A program made the position numbers and the translations under genes. A DNA stretch of 64,000 nt, from assembly GCA_963693305.1 (NCBI GenBank), contig OY855905.1, forward strand, positions 20,802,937 through 20,866,936, in the 5' to 3' direction. Positions 10,994 through 22,250 of this stretch are shown here, piece after piece. Origin of the DNA: Meandrina meandrites (taxonomy: Eukaryota; Cnidaria; Anthozoa; Scleractinia; Meandrinidae). A model generated the notes under the pieces. It did not search any database, had not been told where the DNA came from, and saw only the letters and a program-made list of their open reading frames with translations. Positions within the stretch are counted from its first letter, which is position 1. Each line of letters opens with the position of its first letter.

Positions 10994-13274
10994 AGTCTGC
11001 ATTTGTCACACACCGGTCTTTTTTCGTGTTATATGACCTTTCAAAATCCTAAATATAAGCTTAAATAAGCTTAAGTTTGCTGTAACGTTTTACACGTTTT
11101 AGCAAAGCCCAAACAAAGATGGCGTCGTCGAGTAAAACTTTGCAAGGGCCTGAAAGGAAGGGCCCAGTACTGTACGAAGAAAGGCTTCTAAAAACAACTC
11201 CGGTGCTCACCTCGATTCCCAAATGCAGAAAAATTAATGTTATGGTTTTGAATCAGCGGAGCACCCGATCTGTTTCACTTTTCAACGAAACAAGCAAAAA
11301 ATGCACAGCGGCTGCCGTGTTTAAAATCGCGCGATCGCTTTTAATAATAAGTATGTAGTCCAAATACTGGGCCAGGCATATCTTGTATGTCCAACACGAC
11401 ACTAACATTACCTTACCTTTACAAGGAGAATCCTTTGCTATTTACTCGATCAAAATCAATACACCAACAGACGCTGTGTGACAGAGAGAGACCCAGGGAA
11501 CGAGGTTGTTATAACGCTGGCACCCAGTCTACGCGCACACAAACACAACACTTGGATTGGACTCAGGGACTAATAGGAACGCGGAATATTGCCTGATCGG
11601 AGGTTGAATCTTAGGTGTCTGACAATGGTTTCCAGCAATTTTCAGCTCTTATACTTTGACGATTCAGTGCTACCACTCTTTATCAGTTGCTGTTACAATA
11701 ATCATTTCTACCATTGCAACAGTGGTATACCGCAACAGTTATAACTGGTTGCAAACACAGTTATTTTTTTTTTTAATTTCAATAACTCAAAAATTAAACC
11801 CATTGAACAGTGTTGTTAAGGGCAAATCCAGAAATTTTTGATAAGGTGGTCCAAACTTAGGCCCGATTACCAATCGTTGTTCATGATCAGGGAATGAGCC
11901 TGCGCTGGGACTCAAGAGTGCGTCAGAAATCAAGCCTAGTCCAAACTTTGAATCAGAAAACACTGCAGAAAGTTTTTCTTCATTTGTAATTATTACAATT
12001 TAATGGCAACTGATAAAATCAAATAACAAAAAGTACAACAAAAGAGAAATGCCATAAGGATGGTCAAAAAAGAGTTCAAGATCCACCATCCTCAGACAGA
12101 CCACCTATTCAGTTGAAAATAACAAGATCAATACTAAAAACAGTTCTGAAATGTCATGCATCGTAAATATTTATAAAGTGTTTGAGGAATTTGCATGCAC
12201 TGTTATTTTTGGCCAGTTTGAGTTCCTTATAGCTCCATAAAGCATGCGGCTTAAGTTACATGTGTGCTTTATAGAGTTGTAATGCACACCACTTACAACA
12301 CAACAATGAGTGCATGCAATTTCTTTAACATTCAAAAAGTGCGGAAAGCATTGGGCGTCACCTTTTCCAACACAACACAATGCACTCGGATGTGTCTTTT
12401 TTATTTCCTTAATAAAAAAAAATTGTGATCTGAATTTTCTATATTTCAACCAGTTCAGTTAATATTCATTAAAGTGTATATGACAGATTTTTTTATTTGC
12501 TTGATCAAATCTTTGTGGGATGCTGATCTGAACATCAGAAAAAGAATTGAACATTTTTGTTTTCGGCATGTTTTATCAGTCAAAAACCAAAAAACCACGT
12601 GAGGAATAGACCAGGGACTAGACAAGCCATGACATCAAAGCCAGAATGTGCTCAAAAGAACAAACAAACCAAACAAGGAATTTACACAACTTAGTAAATT
12701 CCCAAAAGGAACATTTTGCATTGTTTGGAGCAACTTCTGTGCAACTTTTTAAGATGTTTTGATCAACTTTTTGGGAAATTTTCGACCATCTTTGGGACAG
12801 CCTTAGTCAGGGCCCCTGGGACTCTCCCCCTGGATATGCCACTGGTTTTTGTAAAACATTCCAAGGCCATTCCATGGTTGTTATGAAAAGGCATAATACA
12901 ACTATGTAGTTGAGCACACAAATTGCTCCAAAGGTGAAAATCCTAAAAACAAAGTTAACCAAAAGTTTTGCGAGTAATGAAGAAAGCTAAAAAAAAGACT
13001 AAAACTACACAAGAATGACCTAGATATGCTACAACTATTCGCCTCAGTGTCAGTGGCTTGTGGTGAATATTTACCTTGGCCAGCCCACCAACACTGAGGT
13101 GAATAGTTGTTAATTATTTGTAAATAATTATTAGTTGTTATAAGAAAATTTAAATTTGGCCGGCAGGTAGAAAATACATGAAATGTAAAAACGTAAGTAA
13201 AATTGCATTGACATGGCAACTGCATGTGTAACAAAGCAACATGCTGAATTAGGCACTGAATATCAGATAATAAC
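10994..13274. other. Mostly empty; one weak candidate exon
   Basis: The only frame worth noting is plus 11119-11358 (79 codons, MASSSKTLQGPERKGP..., good ATG context AAAGATGG). It has no known domain and no partner exon. The rest is AT-rich and without a recognised feature. Confidence 0.35.
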
Positions 13275-13395
13275 AATAGGCCATATTTGTATTCTCGGTA
13301 TTGGACTGGATCTAGCTTGCAGTGGAGGCTAATGCGGGGCAATATCATTAAAAAGAGCTTTGTGTGATTTACATGTGAAAAGATTAACCCGCATA

Positions 13396-13428
<33 letters not shown>

Positions 13429-13449
13429 CAAGAATATGAATATGGCCTA
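13275..13449. mobile_element. Palindromic MITE with ~60-bp inverted ends
   Basis: AATAGGCCATATT...GTATTGGACTGGATCTAGCTTGCA at the left matches, inverted, TGCAAGCTAGTTCCAGTCCAATAC...AATATGGCCTATT at the right. A second, partial copy with the same core (CCGCATTAGCCTCCATTGCAAGCTAG) lies at 26030-26140. The 188-codon minus frame across this palindrome is an artefact. Confidence 0.7.
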
Positions 13450-13485
13450 TTGAAAGCAAAAACCTCATTTAAAATTCAAAATATC

Positions 13486-15175
13486 CTATTTCATATGGTT
13501 ATCATAGTGTTCAAGAAGTAGTGCTTGACTACCTAATTTCTCAAGACAAATCCAACATTCAAAGGAACCTTGCTCTACTTCTAGCAAGTCCGATGTTGTG
13601 TGTATTCTTTTATCATTCCTCACATCTCCTGCTTGTCTCAAAGGGTTGCCACGATGTTTGCATCCATCAGGTTTCTTACCAGTATGAACCCTTTCATGCT
13701 TCTGCAAATGTCCAGTTTTTTGAAAGCACTTGCCACACTGTTTGCATTCATAAGGCTTCTGGCCATAATGAACTCTTTCATGAGCCCTGAAACTTCCTGC
13801 TTGGCTAAAACACTTGCCACACTGTTTACATTCATAAGGTTTTTCCCCTGTGTGGATTCTTTCATGAATCCGCAAATCTCCTCCACGTCTGAAACACTTG
13901 CCACACTGTTGGCATTCATAAGGCCTCTCATTGGTGTGGATTCTTTTGTGTTTCGACAAAGTTCCTGTTTCTTTAAAAAACTTACCACACTGTTTGCACT
14001 CATACGGTTTTTCACCAGTGTGGTCTCTTTCATGAATCTTCAAATTTCTTGCCTGTTTAAAACACTTGCCACACTGTTTGCATTCATAAGGCTTTTCACC
14101 AGTGTGGACTCTTTCATGAACCCTCAAAGCTGTTGCTTCTCTGAAACACTTGCCACACTGTTTGCATTCATAAGGCTTCTTGTCAGTATGAGTTCTTTCA
14201 TGAATCCTCAAATGTGTTGTTTGGTTAAAGCACTTGCCACACTGTTTGCATTCATAAGGCTTTTCTCCTGTGTGAAGTCTTTCATGAATTCTTAAATGAC
14301 CACTTTTTCTAAAACGCTTGCCACACTCTTTGCACTCATAAGGCCTTTCATCTGTGTGGACTCTTTCATGCGTTTGCAAACTTGCACCAAATTTAAAACA
14401 CTTGCCACACTGTTTGCATTCATAAGGCTTTTCATCTTTGTGGACTCTTTCATGTACTCGCAAATGTGATGCATCTATAAAACACTTGCCACACTGTTTG
14501 CATTCAAAAGGCTTTTCCCCTGTGTGGACTTTTTCGTGAGTTTGCAAATGTACTACTTGACTAAAACATTTGCCACACTGTTTGCATTCATATGGTTTCT
14601 CACCAGTATGAACTCTTTCATGTATAGTTAAATCTGTTTTACGTCTAAAACACTTGCCACACTGTGTGCACTTGTAAGGCTTTTCAACAGTATGAACTCC
14701 TGCATGATTGTTCAAGCCTTGTGCTTGATTAAAGCACTTGCCACACTGTTTGCATTTATAGAACTTTTCACTTGAGTGGATTTGTTTGTGAGACCTCAAA
14801 TTTGATGCTTGGTTGAAGCACTTGCCACATTGTTCGCACTCATAGGGCTTCTCACCAGTATGGAGTCTTTTATGAGTTTGCAAATATGACGAACCACTAA
14901 AGCACTTGCCACACTGATTGCATTCATAAGGTTTCTCACCACTGTGGATTCTTTTGTGTTTCCCCAAATTTCCTGCTTCACTAAAACACTTGCCACACTG
15001 TTTGCATTTATAAGGCTTTTCACCTGTGTGGATTCTTTCATGTTTTTGCAAACCACCGGGGTATTTAAAACACTTGCCACACTGTTTGCATTCATGAGCT
15101 TTTTCCCCTGTGTAAGTTCTGTTCTGTTTCTCTAGGTTTGAGTCTGTGCTAGTTGCTTTCCTCATGCCTTAATTT
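13486..15175 (-). CDS. C2H2 zinc-finger protein, ~19 fingers (last exon)
   Basis: A 559-codon frame from ATG at 15165. It holds 17 intact Kruppel-type fingers in tandem (consensus [10 protein letters not shown]...L..H..VHTGEKP), then one degenerate finger (second Cys is Arg, first His is Asp), a short spacer, and a terminal finger ECWICLE...H-x3-H with exact C-x2-C-x12-H-x3-H spacing. TGEKP-type linkers indicate sequence-specific DNA binding in the nucleus. The frame is preceded by a splice acceptor (CTTTATTTCCAG, exon starting at 15175), so an upstream exon, possibly non-coding, is expected and was not identified. No KRAB, SCAN or BTB domain is visible in this exon. Residues at DNA-contacting helix positions differ from finger to finger while the framework is nearly constant. 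Paralog at 27772-29021. Confidence 0.92.
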
Positions 15176-16037
15176 CTGGAAATAAAGTTAGTGAAGTAAA
15201 TAAAAGGTTCCAACATATAATACATACATCACCTTTTCACAAAGGCATTTACTCCTTAACAAAGTACATGAAGTAGCAATTCAGGAAGTACTACAGTGAG
15301 GGTGGCAAAGGGGGGGGGGGGGGGGGTATAGATCGCATTTCACAAAAAATAATACAGCGCTTTCACACTTCACGAAAAATATAACATTGGCATTTAACAC
15401 TTCATGGAAAATAAATGAGAATGCTTTGGAAAATCATTGTTCACAGCAACTATGGAAATCACGATTCACTTGGGAAAAAATAGCCATGTCACATATCATG
15501 TTACGTAAAAAGGGCCTATCACAGGCCACAAAAATACCCTTTACCAACCTCTACAGTGTTACGAGTTGGACTTACGTTGATGTTTGCACAACTCTATACA
15601 AACCAGGGGGACTTGGGGTTGTAAGATTCCTCAACCCTGTGGAAGTTATAAAAATTGCTTAAACCTGTGTCTGGACAGCCCACAATTTCAACCCAGGAGG
15701 TAGCTCAGGTTACACTTCTGTTCCATTGTTCCATGTCCCAAATGTAAGGAAATTTGATCAACAAATTTGATGACTACGTAGGGCATATTGAAAACCATTT
15801 TTGCATTTTATTTAAAAATCTGACTGTATGTGTTAAAACACAAAAATTGCACATTGTAGTGTTTGAGATCATTGCAACACCACAAGGTATAACAATTTTA
15901 TTCACCGCAATTCCGCATAAAATAGCAGCAAAGCAAACGCCATGTTCTTCTCTTATTATGTTATAACTTGTTCTATAAAGCATTCCGACACACACAAGCT
16001 TATATGAGGCATGCACAAATGAGGTGGGCCAAAGTGG
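15176..16037. other. No gene; poly-G tract
   Basis: A 17-nt G run at 15310-15326 and no supported exon. This is probably the upstream (promoter/intron) side of the zinc-finger gene at 13486-15175. Confidence 0.4.
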
Positions 16038-16781
16038 TAGTGTCGAAAATGAAGACCTCAAAAACGAAGAATGAAGACCTGTACGCAGAGATGTAAAAAT
16101 AAGATTTTATACATCTCTACACGATGCCATTTCTTTACAAGAAGAGACACTGTAAGAAGTTTTCAAACGTCCTCATCCTTGAGCAACTTCTCTGCTTAAG
16201 TTTCATAAACCCGCCAAAAACGACGTTCTCATTCCAGTCTCTCCGCTCTTACTTGATGTCATTGTCCTCCCAGTCAACATGGATGCTTAAGCTCCCTAAC
16301 AGCCGGGAACTGGGAAAAATACCAGGCTGTCAGCTTGATTTTCCCGGCTTGATTTCCCCTAGAGGGATGGTCCCTTTGGCACCATCTTCTTGGCCTATGG
16401 CCCAGATAACTGCCTATCAAGTACAAAATACCGGCTGTCAAAATTTTTAACTACATCTCTGCGTACGAAAACAAAGCCCCATACAAAAACAAAGACACCA
16501 TTGAAAACAAAGACCCGCATGAAAAGGAAGACCCCATCGAAAAACCAGTTTTGACCCAGAGTTGCGTGGCGGAAGTGACAAAAATACTGACAGAAAATTA
16601 TGAAGCAGACCAAGTGTACTGAGAACAGAAGAGACCAGCAAAAGCTTCATTTTCGATCAGGTCTTCGTTTTCATATGAGTTTTTGTTTTCGTTCGGGTCT
16701 TCATTTTCGTACAGGTCTCCAATTTCATTCGGGTCTTAGGTCTTCGGTCTTCGTTTTCGAAGTCCTCATTTTTCGACACTA
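16038..16781. mobile_element. Inverted-repeat element with GAAAACAAAGACC subrepeats
   Basis: Ends TAGTGTCGAAAATGAAGACC (left) and its inverted counterpart ending CATTTTTCGACACTA (right) are near-perfect; a TA duplication is possible. Subterminal tandem units of roughly 18-30 bp (GAAAACAAAGACC.. at about 16460-16540; GGTCTTCGTTTTC.. at about 16655-16760) make the arms imperfectly complementary. No transposase. Confidence 0.6.
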
Positions 16782-17018
16782 CTGGACCAAGAGGACCATG
16801 AATTATGTAGTTGCTCCCGTCAATGTTTACTCATTTAGTTGCCAATGTTTCTTCCTAAGTTGTTTTCATCCCTAAATTATTACTCAATGGCTATGAATAA
16901 CATCCTTTATGGTGTTCTTACTTCTACTCCATGCTCATTTATACCACAGGCAGCCCAGATGTTGTATTACATTTTGGCGATTACATTACATCTTTAACGA
17001 GAAGACAATGTATCAATA

Positions 17019-17192
17019 CAGTCAACTCTCGCCTTGCGAACACCCCACTATTACGGACTCTCGCTATTACGAAGAAAATTCAGATCCCCAGCTATAGAGG
17101 TTTGACTGGAAATGACTCCCGCTATTACGGACTCTCGCTAATACGGACACTAAACGAAGTCCCAAGCATGTCCGCTATAACAAGAGTTGAGT
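17019..17192. mobile_element. Small MITE (CTCTCGCTATTACGGAC family), copy 1
   Basis: Inserted in the left arm of the inverted repeat; the right arm lacks it. The left end is CAGTCAACTCTCG and the inverted right end CAAGAGTTGAGT, with TA on both sides, consistent with a Tc1/mariner- or pogo-type TA target. Repeated CTCGCTATTACGGAC words fill the interior. Copy 2 is at 23919-24121. Confidence 0.6.
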
Positions 17193-17280
17193 TAAATAGT
17201 ACTCATATTAAAGAATTGAATAAAAATGTTTTACCCTATGTTTGTCTTACGTTATTTTGACATTTCTGTGCTCCTAGAGT

Positions 17281-17412
17281 GGGTTTAAAGCTGTTTGGAT
17301 GAGTTTTTCTTTCCGAGGTGTGCTTCCCCTAAAGAGAAACGAGGGAATCACAGCGCAACTTTTATCCACTGTCGAAGCACAGCCAACCTCAGAAAGAAAA
17401 ACTCATCCAAAT
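17281..17412. mobile_element. Small palindromic MITE in a TTTAAA target
   Basis: TTTGGATGAGTTTTTCTTTC near the left and its reverse complement GAAAGAAAAACTCATCCAAA at the right are about 38-bp inverted ends. TTTAAA occurs on both outer sides. The uninterrupted right arm of the large repeat (19152-19160) has a single TTTAAA at the matching place. A TTAA or TTTAAA duplication fits, and TTAA would suggest piggyBac-type mobilisation. Confidence 0.6.
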
Positions 17413-17912
17413 GGCTTTAAACCACCATGTATTAAAACCCGAAACAACGAAACGAAACCACCGAAATGAAATAACCAAAATCAGTGAAACCACCAAAACG
17501 ACCGAAATGAAACCACCGAAACAACTGAAATGAGCGTAGCCTGCGTAGCAAGCGTTCCCGTACGAGCGAAGTGCTGTGTGTCGCGTGCGAGCGAAGATTC
17601 TAGTCGCGCGAAAATTGGGGCGAGAGCAAAAAAGGGAAAGGAGCGGGGAGGGGGTGGGGCAGCGAGGGAACGCTTGCAAGCAAACCCCACGATTCTGAAA
17701 AACCCGTTCGCCCACGAACGGGGCTTCTGATTGGTGCGGCGCGGTCATGCTGATTGATAAGTGTATCAAATTCACCTGATTGATATGAACCAGGGCGCGA
17801 AATAATATTCGAGCGTGACTCGGGCGACAAGGACAAAACGTTTAATTGTTCGAATCGCTCTAGCTTCGATAAACTAGATCTGAGCTCAGCGGAATTCGCT
17901 TGTTCTCTGAAG

Positions 17913-18110
17913 ATGGACCAACGTAGGATATTATATGCCATCAATTTGTGTATTGATTGTGCCTGTCTGATGGATTTGGCAAAAGCTTTTAACATTCTTC
18001 AGCTCAGTTGTGTGTGTGCGAAGGAAAACGGCAAGGAGGAACATGTTTTGCCAGCATTATTTGGCAACTTCAACTTAGATTTCCGAGTCGTTTTACTTAT
18101 CCTGACGTGA
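17913..18110 (+). CDS. Weak candidate small ORF in the loop of the inverted repeat
   Basis: A 65-codon frame with good start context (GAAGATGG), reading MDQRRILYAINLC.... No domain recognised and no splice partner found. It may be chance. Confidence 0.12.
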   Translation: MDQRRILYAINLCIDCACLMDLAKAFNILQLSCVCAKENGKEEHVLPALFGNFNLDFRVVLLILT

Positions 18111-18864
18111 AAGAAGCCGGCGGCGACTCATCCTTTGTTTTGGTCGTTTTGCAAAATTTAACGCCAGCCAATTTGCTCACGCTGACAGTTTTCAAAACAA
18201 CCGCTTCCAGTGCGGACGCTAAACAGTTTTAAATAAATTTTCCCCCGTAGGACAATATAATACCGTTAAACTGCTAAACTGTATCAACCTCACGAAAACC
18301 TGCTCTTTAAGCCGAACATTCTACTAATTATTTAAAAGCTCCAGACAAACTATAGAGTGCTTTTGTGATTTCCCTTTGCGAGTTTCCGGCCGATTGAAAT
18401 GTGAGCGGTCTTGTTCAGCACGCAAAAAATTGTTCTGTTTTAAATTTAAAGTGTTGACACCATCACTTTCGCTAGATGGAAAGCGCTTCTTTTATTCCCC
18501 GAAAATTTGAAGTATTTTGGCTTTTAAAAAGGCATTTTGAAGCTTAATCATGATGCTGTTGTGTGACTCACTGAAAAATAGCGCCATTGACAAGTTGTCA
18601 ATCTATGAGTGAACTCACCCGTGAAGAAATCGGTGGGCGTTTTTCAGAATCGTGGGGTTTGCTTGCAAGCGTTCCCTCGCTGCCCCACCCCCTCCCTGCT
18701 CCTTTTCCTTTTTTGCTCTCGCCCCAATTTTCGCGCGACCAGAATCTTTACTCGCGGGAGTCCTCGCAGGACACATAGCACTTCGTTCGCACGGGAACGC
18801 TTGCTACGCAGGCTAAAATGAGCGAAACAAAACAAAATCACCAAAACAATGAAAACCAATACTT

Positions 18865-19033
18865 TTAATGAGAACTAACCATAAACAGGCTAACCTGGGT
18901 ATTGTTCAGGCTAACCTGAGTGATATCCGGGCTAACCAGAGTGCTATTTAGGCTAACCTGAGTGCAAAGTACACCCCGGTTAGCCTGAATGGCACTTTGG
19001 ATAGCCTGTTTATGGTTAGCTCTCAATAATGGT
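18865..19033. mobile_element. GGTTAGCC-repeat MITE inserted in the right arm
   Basis: TGAGAACTAACCATAAACAG at the left mirrors CTGTTTATGGTTAGCTCTCA at the right, with four to five GGCTAACCTGAGT units between. The left arm of the large repeat lacks it. Its right end contains GCTCTCAATAATGG intact at 19019-19032, the same target that the foldback element at 9160-10937 split. Confidence 0.65.
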
Positions 19034-19182
19034 TATGCGTTTTGCTTATATCGGTAATTTTGTTTTGATAAGCTCTTTTTGGCCATTTCGGGTGTTTTGG
19101 CGGTTTCGTTTCAGTCGTTTTGGTGGTTTCGTTTCGTTGTTTAGTACATGCCCTTTAAACCCACTCCAGGAGCACAGAAATG

Positions 19183-19352
19183 TCAAAATAAAGTAAGACA
19201 AACATAGGGTAAGACATTTTTATTCAAATCTTTAACACAAGTTCTATTTAGAGCAATGTTCAAAGTATTCTCATACATTGTCTTATCGGCAGAAGACGTA
19301 ACGTAATCGCCAAAATCGAATACAACGTCTGGGCCACCTGTGTTTATACTTG
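19183..19352 (-). pseudogene. Exon-like segment duplicated in both arms of the inverted repeat
   Basis: On the minus strand, after a CACAG acceptor-like site, a frame reads GGPDVVFDFGDYVTSSADK ... LNKNVLPYVCLTLF and stops. The mirrored plus-strand copy (about 16951-17018 plus 17205-17260) reads SPDVVLHFGDYITS ... ELNKNVLPYVCLTLF and is broken by the MITE at 17019-17192. Two copies keep the same frame and stop, which hints at a once-coding 3' exon. I do not recognise the protein. Confidence 0.3.
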
Positions 19353-19663
19353 ACCAAACTAGCAACGCTCGTCCGCCATCTTGGAAATTTCAGGTAATTT
19401 TCTCTTAATTTATGAACACAAATTAGTCTCGCTGATCAGCGCTTTGGCTTCTCTTGATTTTATTATCCGATGATATTTAGTAGAGGGGACAGTTACGGCT
19501 CATTTGACTAGTGATCGTATGCCTTGGAACCTCTAAAATCTGCTAAAATGCATCAGCAACGCGATAAGTCATTCTGCGTTTTTGATTCTGGGTGAGGACT
19601 CTTAGCAAAAAAAGAAATGTATTATACACCAAAAGGCATTTATAACGTTTTCTTACCTTCGCA

Positions 19664-19755
19664 AGATCTAGAAGAATCCTTTTATAGTGTTTACTTGAAC
19701 AAAAATCTCCTGCAGGCAAATCGGCATACAACGTCGAGACGCTCAGTTTGATCAT
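19664..19755 (-). CDS. Candidate first exon, unknown product
   Basis: ATG at 19755 in fair context opens 30 codons (MIKLSVSTLYADLPAGDFCS...) that end at a consensus 5' splice site (GCGAAG|GTAAGA) in phase 0. No matching acceptor exon was found downstream on the minus strand. It may be a real short coding exon of an unidentified gene or chance. Confidence 0.25.
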
Positions 19756-20289
19756 GCTCTTGCTCTTGTGTTCTTCTTGATTGAATATAAACGCTAGTCC
19801 CAGTTTACTCGGAAATACGTCCGCAGTATTTGGACTGGACTCAGAGATTTTATCTTTCGGATCTCTTTCTTATAATTTCCAGCCTACTGCTACCGACCAT
19901 CCAGAGCAAGGGAGGTCTATTTTCTGTATCAAGCTACTTTTAATCTTCTTTATAATAAAGTGTTTTCATAGGCATGATGTGGTCGTTTTATTTAACAAAT
20001 ATTAAATCAAGTAAAAAACAACCAAACTCACGTAAGCCCCCGACGGGATCCAAATAAACTTTGGTCTTTCGCACATACCGTTTTTTATCTCATTGTTATC
20101 TGACCCCATGCCAAACAATTTTAGTTAGCATAATAGTTGTTTGTAAGCGCATTAAATTTAAAGTGTGGAAAAATAAACTTGTAGCGGACGACGAGTGACC
20201 ATGAACTTGTCAGGTCCGTATTCTTCCTTGAATAATTTTGGAACATTCCCAAAGAAAGGCAAAAACAGCCAGAACACGTCTAACCTCCG

Positions 20290-20645
20290 TCCCCACCCTA
20301 AGCTCATGGCAAGATGGATTTTTTTCACGGAACACCAAGCTCGATCACTCTCCTCTTTTAAAAATCTTGTCAAAGCCCATTTTATTTATAGCACCTAATT
20401 TATGATATCTATTTTTTTCCCTACCAGTTCATACTTGTAACTCGTTTCCATTTTTTAAACTCTTTTTATAACTATTTCAACTACTAGACATTATTTTTTT
20501 TAACTCTATTTTTATAACTATTTTAAACTATTAGACATTTTATATTTTTAGCAATTGTATTTAGCAGGGCCCCTCTGGATACCAGCCACTGTGCTGAATG
20601 GGCCACCCTGCATAAATAAAGTTTTACCTACCTACCTACCTACCT
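20290..20645 (+). mobile_element. 5'-truncated LINE 3' end with (TACC)n tail
   Basis: A short frame ends SLSSFKNLVKAHFIYST then stop (20396-20398), like the C-terminus of CR1/L2-type non-LTR retrotransposon polyproteins. It is followed by a 3' UTR with GGGCCCCTCTGGATACCAGC, AATAAA (20615) and a terminal tetranucleotide run (TACC)n at 20626-20645, the usual microsatellite tail of such LINEs. The rest of the element is missing, typical of 5' truncation. Confidence 0.65.
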
Positions 20646-20801
20646 CGAAATTACCTCCGGTCGCGTTTTCACTTCCGTTTATTTCGGGCGAAAGAACGAG
20701 CCGGTGGAGGAATGATAGGTAGAAGGGACTATAAGTATTATCTATGACAATACATGAAAAAGTCAGTTGCTTTATCTATAAAAGATCGACAAACATTTAA
20801 A

Positions 20802-21622
20802 GTGGTACTATGATCAAATTTTCACCCCTTGCAATTTTAGGTGTTTCAAAGAGTATTTAATGAAAGATTAAAAATGCAGTTTACCGTTTTCAAATATCTA
20901 TTTTAGTTCCAGAGATATTTAAGCTTAAAAAAATCGTAAAATATGCAAATTAGGGAACTGATGACGTCATCTACTCAACCCAATTTTTTGTCCAGTACAA
21001 AAATTAAGTTATCTCGGTCATTTTTCTGCAGAGACCAATGAAACTTGGCAGACTAATAGTTCCTCAGGTGACACACCTACAGCTGTAATAAAATTATGTT
21101 TCCATGGCAACTCACTCTTTTCCAGTCCCCATCAATTTTATTTTAATATTTCAGAATTTTTCAGTTCGGAAAAATTAAACCCAGGTAAGACGTCTGCCAA
21201 ATCTATTGATATTCTTGCTAGATCTCGCATGTAAAGCATTATTTACAAATATTATCGGAGAATGCCAGAATTGGCCAGAAAGGCGTTAAGCATTTGGGGG
21301 ATCTGGAACCTAGTATGTTGCCATGGTAACCAAGTTGTCAAGTTCATATTGTGAAACACAACTAGCAGAGTGTTACTGCAAAGAATCAGAGACTTTCAAT
21401 ACAAATTGGCTGAGATATCACTTTCTTAGTATTTAATCAGAATTTGGTTGAGTGTATGACGTCACTACTTTGCTAATTTGCATATTTTAAAAACTTGAAT
21501 ATCTCTGGAACGAAAAGAGGTATTGAAAAACAGTAAACGGCATTTTGCTTCTCATATAGAGTACTTCTTAATATTTTAAAATGGTTGCGAAAGAAAACAT
21601 GCGAATTTCATCATAGTAGCAC
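20802..21622. mobile_element. Inverted-repeat element with TGACGTCA in each arm
   Basis: Ends GTGGTACTATGATCAAATT and (inverted) GTGCTACTATGATGAAATT match at 17 of 19 bases. Similarity continues inward for about 180 bp, including ATATCT(C)TGGAAC, ATATGCAAATTAG and a (A)TGACGTCA block (20961-20968 and about 21456-21463). No coding region in the middle and no clear target duplication. Confidence 0.65.
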
Positions 21623-21629
21623 GGGAATA

Positions 21630-21698
21630 TCGCCTGATACTTAGCCGACGAGGCCGTAGGCCGAGTTGTCTAAAATCAGACGATATTCCGCTAGAAGG
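21630..21698. repeat. Hairpin repeat (GGAATATCG...CGATATTCC)
   Basis: GGGAATATCGCCTGATA at the left pairs with TCAGACGATATTCC at the right around GCCGACGAGGCCGTAGGCCGAG. It is a short imperfect palindrome, probably another tiny MITE. Confidence 0.4.
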
Positions 21699-21837
21699 AA
21701 TTAGCCGCACGAGAGGTAACCAGGACTCTATCTTCGTCTTCACTTCTTTATTAGCTTTAGCGGCGTCTGGTTAACAACTAACTGCAAACTAACTACAACC
21801 TTGAAGGTGCGCCAACTATATAGCTAATACGTAAACA

Positions 21838-22207
21838 TGAAAATACGTGGAGAAGTGGTCTCAAGTCTAATGCTCGGAAAAAGGATTTTCCGAGTTCCCC
21901 CAACGGGAGTCGAACCCATGACCTTCCAGAATACCGGTTGGAACGCTCTAACCACTGAGCTATAGGGGACTCATGGTGACTCATTATTCACTTATCATTT
22001 GGACATATTTGAGCCTTGCAGTTAGCAGGACATGTGTCACATAAGAACCCAGAATATGACCTCGCTCACCATGAGTCCCCTATAGCTCAGTGGTTAGAGC
22101 GTTCCAACCGGTATTCTGGAAGGTCATGGGTTCGACTCCCGTTGGGGGAACTCGGAAAATCCTTTTTCCGAGCATTAGACTTGAGACCACTTCTCCACGT
22201 ATTTTCA
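21838..22207. repeat. Head-to-head pair of tRNA-derived SINEs (141-bp arms)
   Basis: 21838-21978 (minus) and 22067-22207 (plus) are, as far as I can read, identical inverted copies of a 141-bp SINE, 88 bp apart. Each has a tRNA-like head with A box TAGCTCAGTGG and B box GGTTCGACTCC, a 7-bp acceptor-like stem, and a tail with the hairpin CTCGGAAAA..TTTTTCCGAG. The anticodon loop would be 10 nt, so this is not a working tRNA. AATACGTAAACATG flanks the whole pair as a 14-bp direct repeat (21826-21839 and 22237-22250). Confidence 0.8.
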
Positions 22208-22250
22208 CTTTTATCCAAGTCACAATTCCACTTATCAATACGTAAACATG

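Larger units (their letters stand above)
16940..19365. repeat. 2.4-kb inverted repeat with later insertions in its arms
   Basis: The left arm (about 16940-17720) and right arm (about 18640-19350) are reverse complements around a 0.9-kb loop. Matching blocks include the exon-like segment (16950-17015 / 19270-19340), a block ending in a TTTGTCTTAC..TTT motif (17205-17275 / 19165-19245), the AACGAAACGAAACCACC block and the GCGTAGCCTGCGTAGCAAGCG..GGGGCAGCGAGGGAACG block. The arms differ by insertions: 17019-17192 and 17281-17412 in the left, 18865-19033 in the right. It could be an old transposon or an inverted genomic duplication. Confidence 0.75.

Noticed and set aside
12902..13468. 188-codon minus frame with hydrophobic stretches
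   Set aside because: It crosses a palindromic MITE; its two halves mirror each other at the DNA level and no splice borders or domain are seen.
13600..14295. Plus-strand frame of 231 codons with repeated ...[11 protein letters not shown]... units
   Set aside because: It is the antisense shadow of the zinc-finger array on the minus strand; the same occurs at 28543-29031 and 27181-27603.
17600..17995. 131-codon minus frame
   Set aside because: It runs through the dispersed GCGTAGCCTGCG...GCAGCGAGGGAACG repeat in the inverted-repeat arm and has no domain or splice support.
22076..22149. Functional tRNA gene
   Set aside because: A and B boxes and acceptor stem look good, but the anticodon arm would need a 10-nt loop and the unit has a conserved SINE tail and an inverted twin.
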